A stretch of DNA of 64,000 nt. Source: Myxococcales bacterium (GTDB taxonomy: Bacteria; Myxococcota_A; Polyangia; Polyangiales; Polyangiaceae). The position numbers and the translations under genes are program-made. A model generated the notes under the pieces. It searched no databases, was not told the DNA's origin, and saw only the letters and a list, made by a program, of their open reading frames with translations. Shown here one piece after another: positions 63,722-64,000 of this stretch. The stretch covers positions 372,001 through 436,000 of the forward strand of contig JADJKB010000025.1 in the NCBI GenBank assembly GCA_016706225.1. Reading direction: 5' to 3'. Position 1 is the first letter of the stretch. Each line of letters begins with the position of its first letter.

Positions 63722-63931
63722 GACGCACACCAAGCAATCCACGCGCCAAGGGGCGTCACCGCAGACAAACACGACGGGACGAAATCGCGTGGGGACAATT
63801 CGCCCCAGGTGGGGCGATCTAGTCGCCGCTGCGCCTGCCCCGCCTTCGGTGATGCGGACGAGTGCAAGACGGCTCCCGCCTGGTACAAATAGCACCGCTC
63901 TCGCCAAAGGCCGCACAACGGCTCGGCGGCA
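63722..63931. other. Intergenic region upstream of the kinase
   Basis: About 210 bases between the kinase start and a transposase-like fragment at the right edge. No gene or hairpin seen. It likely carries the minus-strand kinase promoter. Confidence 0.35.
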
Positions 63932-64000
63932 GCCGAGCCGATCGATACCACCGGCAATCTCGCGACCGTTGTGGACTACTACCGCAGCCGCTGGCGCCCT
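63932..64000 (+). mobile_element. IS4-type transposase fragment, truncated by the window edge
   Basis: The last 69 bases encode AEPIDTTGNLATVVDYYRSR followed by Trp, which matches the segment before the catalytic region of IS4/Tn5-family transposases (VVDYYR.RW). The reading frame continues upstream without transposase likeness, so the 5' part is missing or degenerate here. It may be a remnant or an insertion sequence continuing beyond the window. Confidence 0.6.

Overview
The window is about 64 kb of very GC-rich, gene-dense DNA that most resembles a Myxococcota (Polyangia/Sorangium-type) chromosome. Evidence for this assignment: several secreted proteins end in a MYXO-CTERM-like tail (Cys-rich GCGC motif, one hydrophobic helix, Arg cluster). 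There are many lipoproteins with Gly/Ala/Ser-rich linkers, PEGA-domain proteins, a Ser/Thr kinase with the HRDVSPQN catalytic loop beside an FHA-sigma54 activator, and an FHA-GGDEF protein. No tRNA, rRNA or CRISPR array was seen.

Layout. 1-4.3 kb: 3' end of recQ, a secreted esterase, two coupled lipoproteins, a hypothetical protein. 4.6-8.8 kb: a MoxR / DUF58 / transglutaminase operon. 8.8-14.2 kb: secreted proteins, including a CxxCH-bearing beta-propeller lipoprotein and a two-gene wall-hydrolase operon (SpoIID-like plus VanY-like) whose products share a nearly identical Cys-rich module. 14.2-18.1 kb: a PEGA protein divergent from an FHA-sigma54 activator and Ser/Thr kinase pair. 18.2-26.2 kb: a DUF11/MYXO-CTERM protein, a lipoprotein hydrolase, and a minus-strand three-gene operon led by a metzincin/TSP3/PQQ-propeller protein with a 17-copy heptanucleotide repeat just upstream. 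26.2-27.3 kb: a non-coding, repeat-rich stretch with a gene remnant.

27.3-36.1 kb: a PEGA protein, atpD-atpC without the other ATP synthase genes, a lipoprotein, FHA-GGDEF, rsmA, DUF58 and a Sel1-like protein. 36.1-44 kb: alpha/beta hydrolase, an Omp85-like protein split by a 1-base frameshift, an AraC regulator, a four-hairpin array, a coiled-coil lipoprotein, a second MoxR with DUF4350, and a small charged protein. 44.1-51.4 kb: two large surface lipoproteins coupled to mutS. 51.7-56.5 kb: methyltransferase, RibD-like reductase, BchC-type dehydrogenase, PTPS/QueD-like protein and GT4 glycosyltransferase on one strand, plus a convergent acyltransferase; this looks like an uncharacterised pterin-related pathway. 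56.8-64 kb: a STAND regulator followed by a SnoaL-like gene behind a palindrome/direct-repeat site, a helical small protein, an Omp85-like barrel, a Ser/Thr kinase and an IS4-type transposase fragment cut by the window edge.

Most functional calls are family-level, from visible motifs. The strongest leads are the pterin-like cluster, the heptanucleotide repeat, the dispersed GNRA-hairpin repeat family, and two probable frameshifts.
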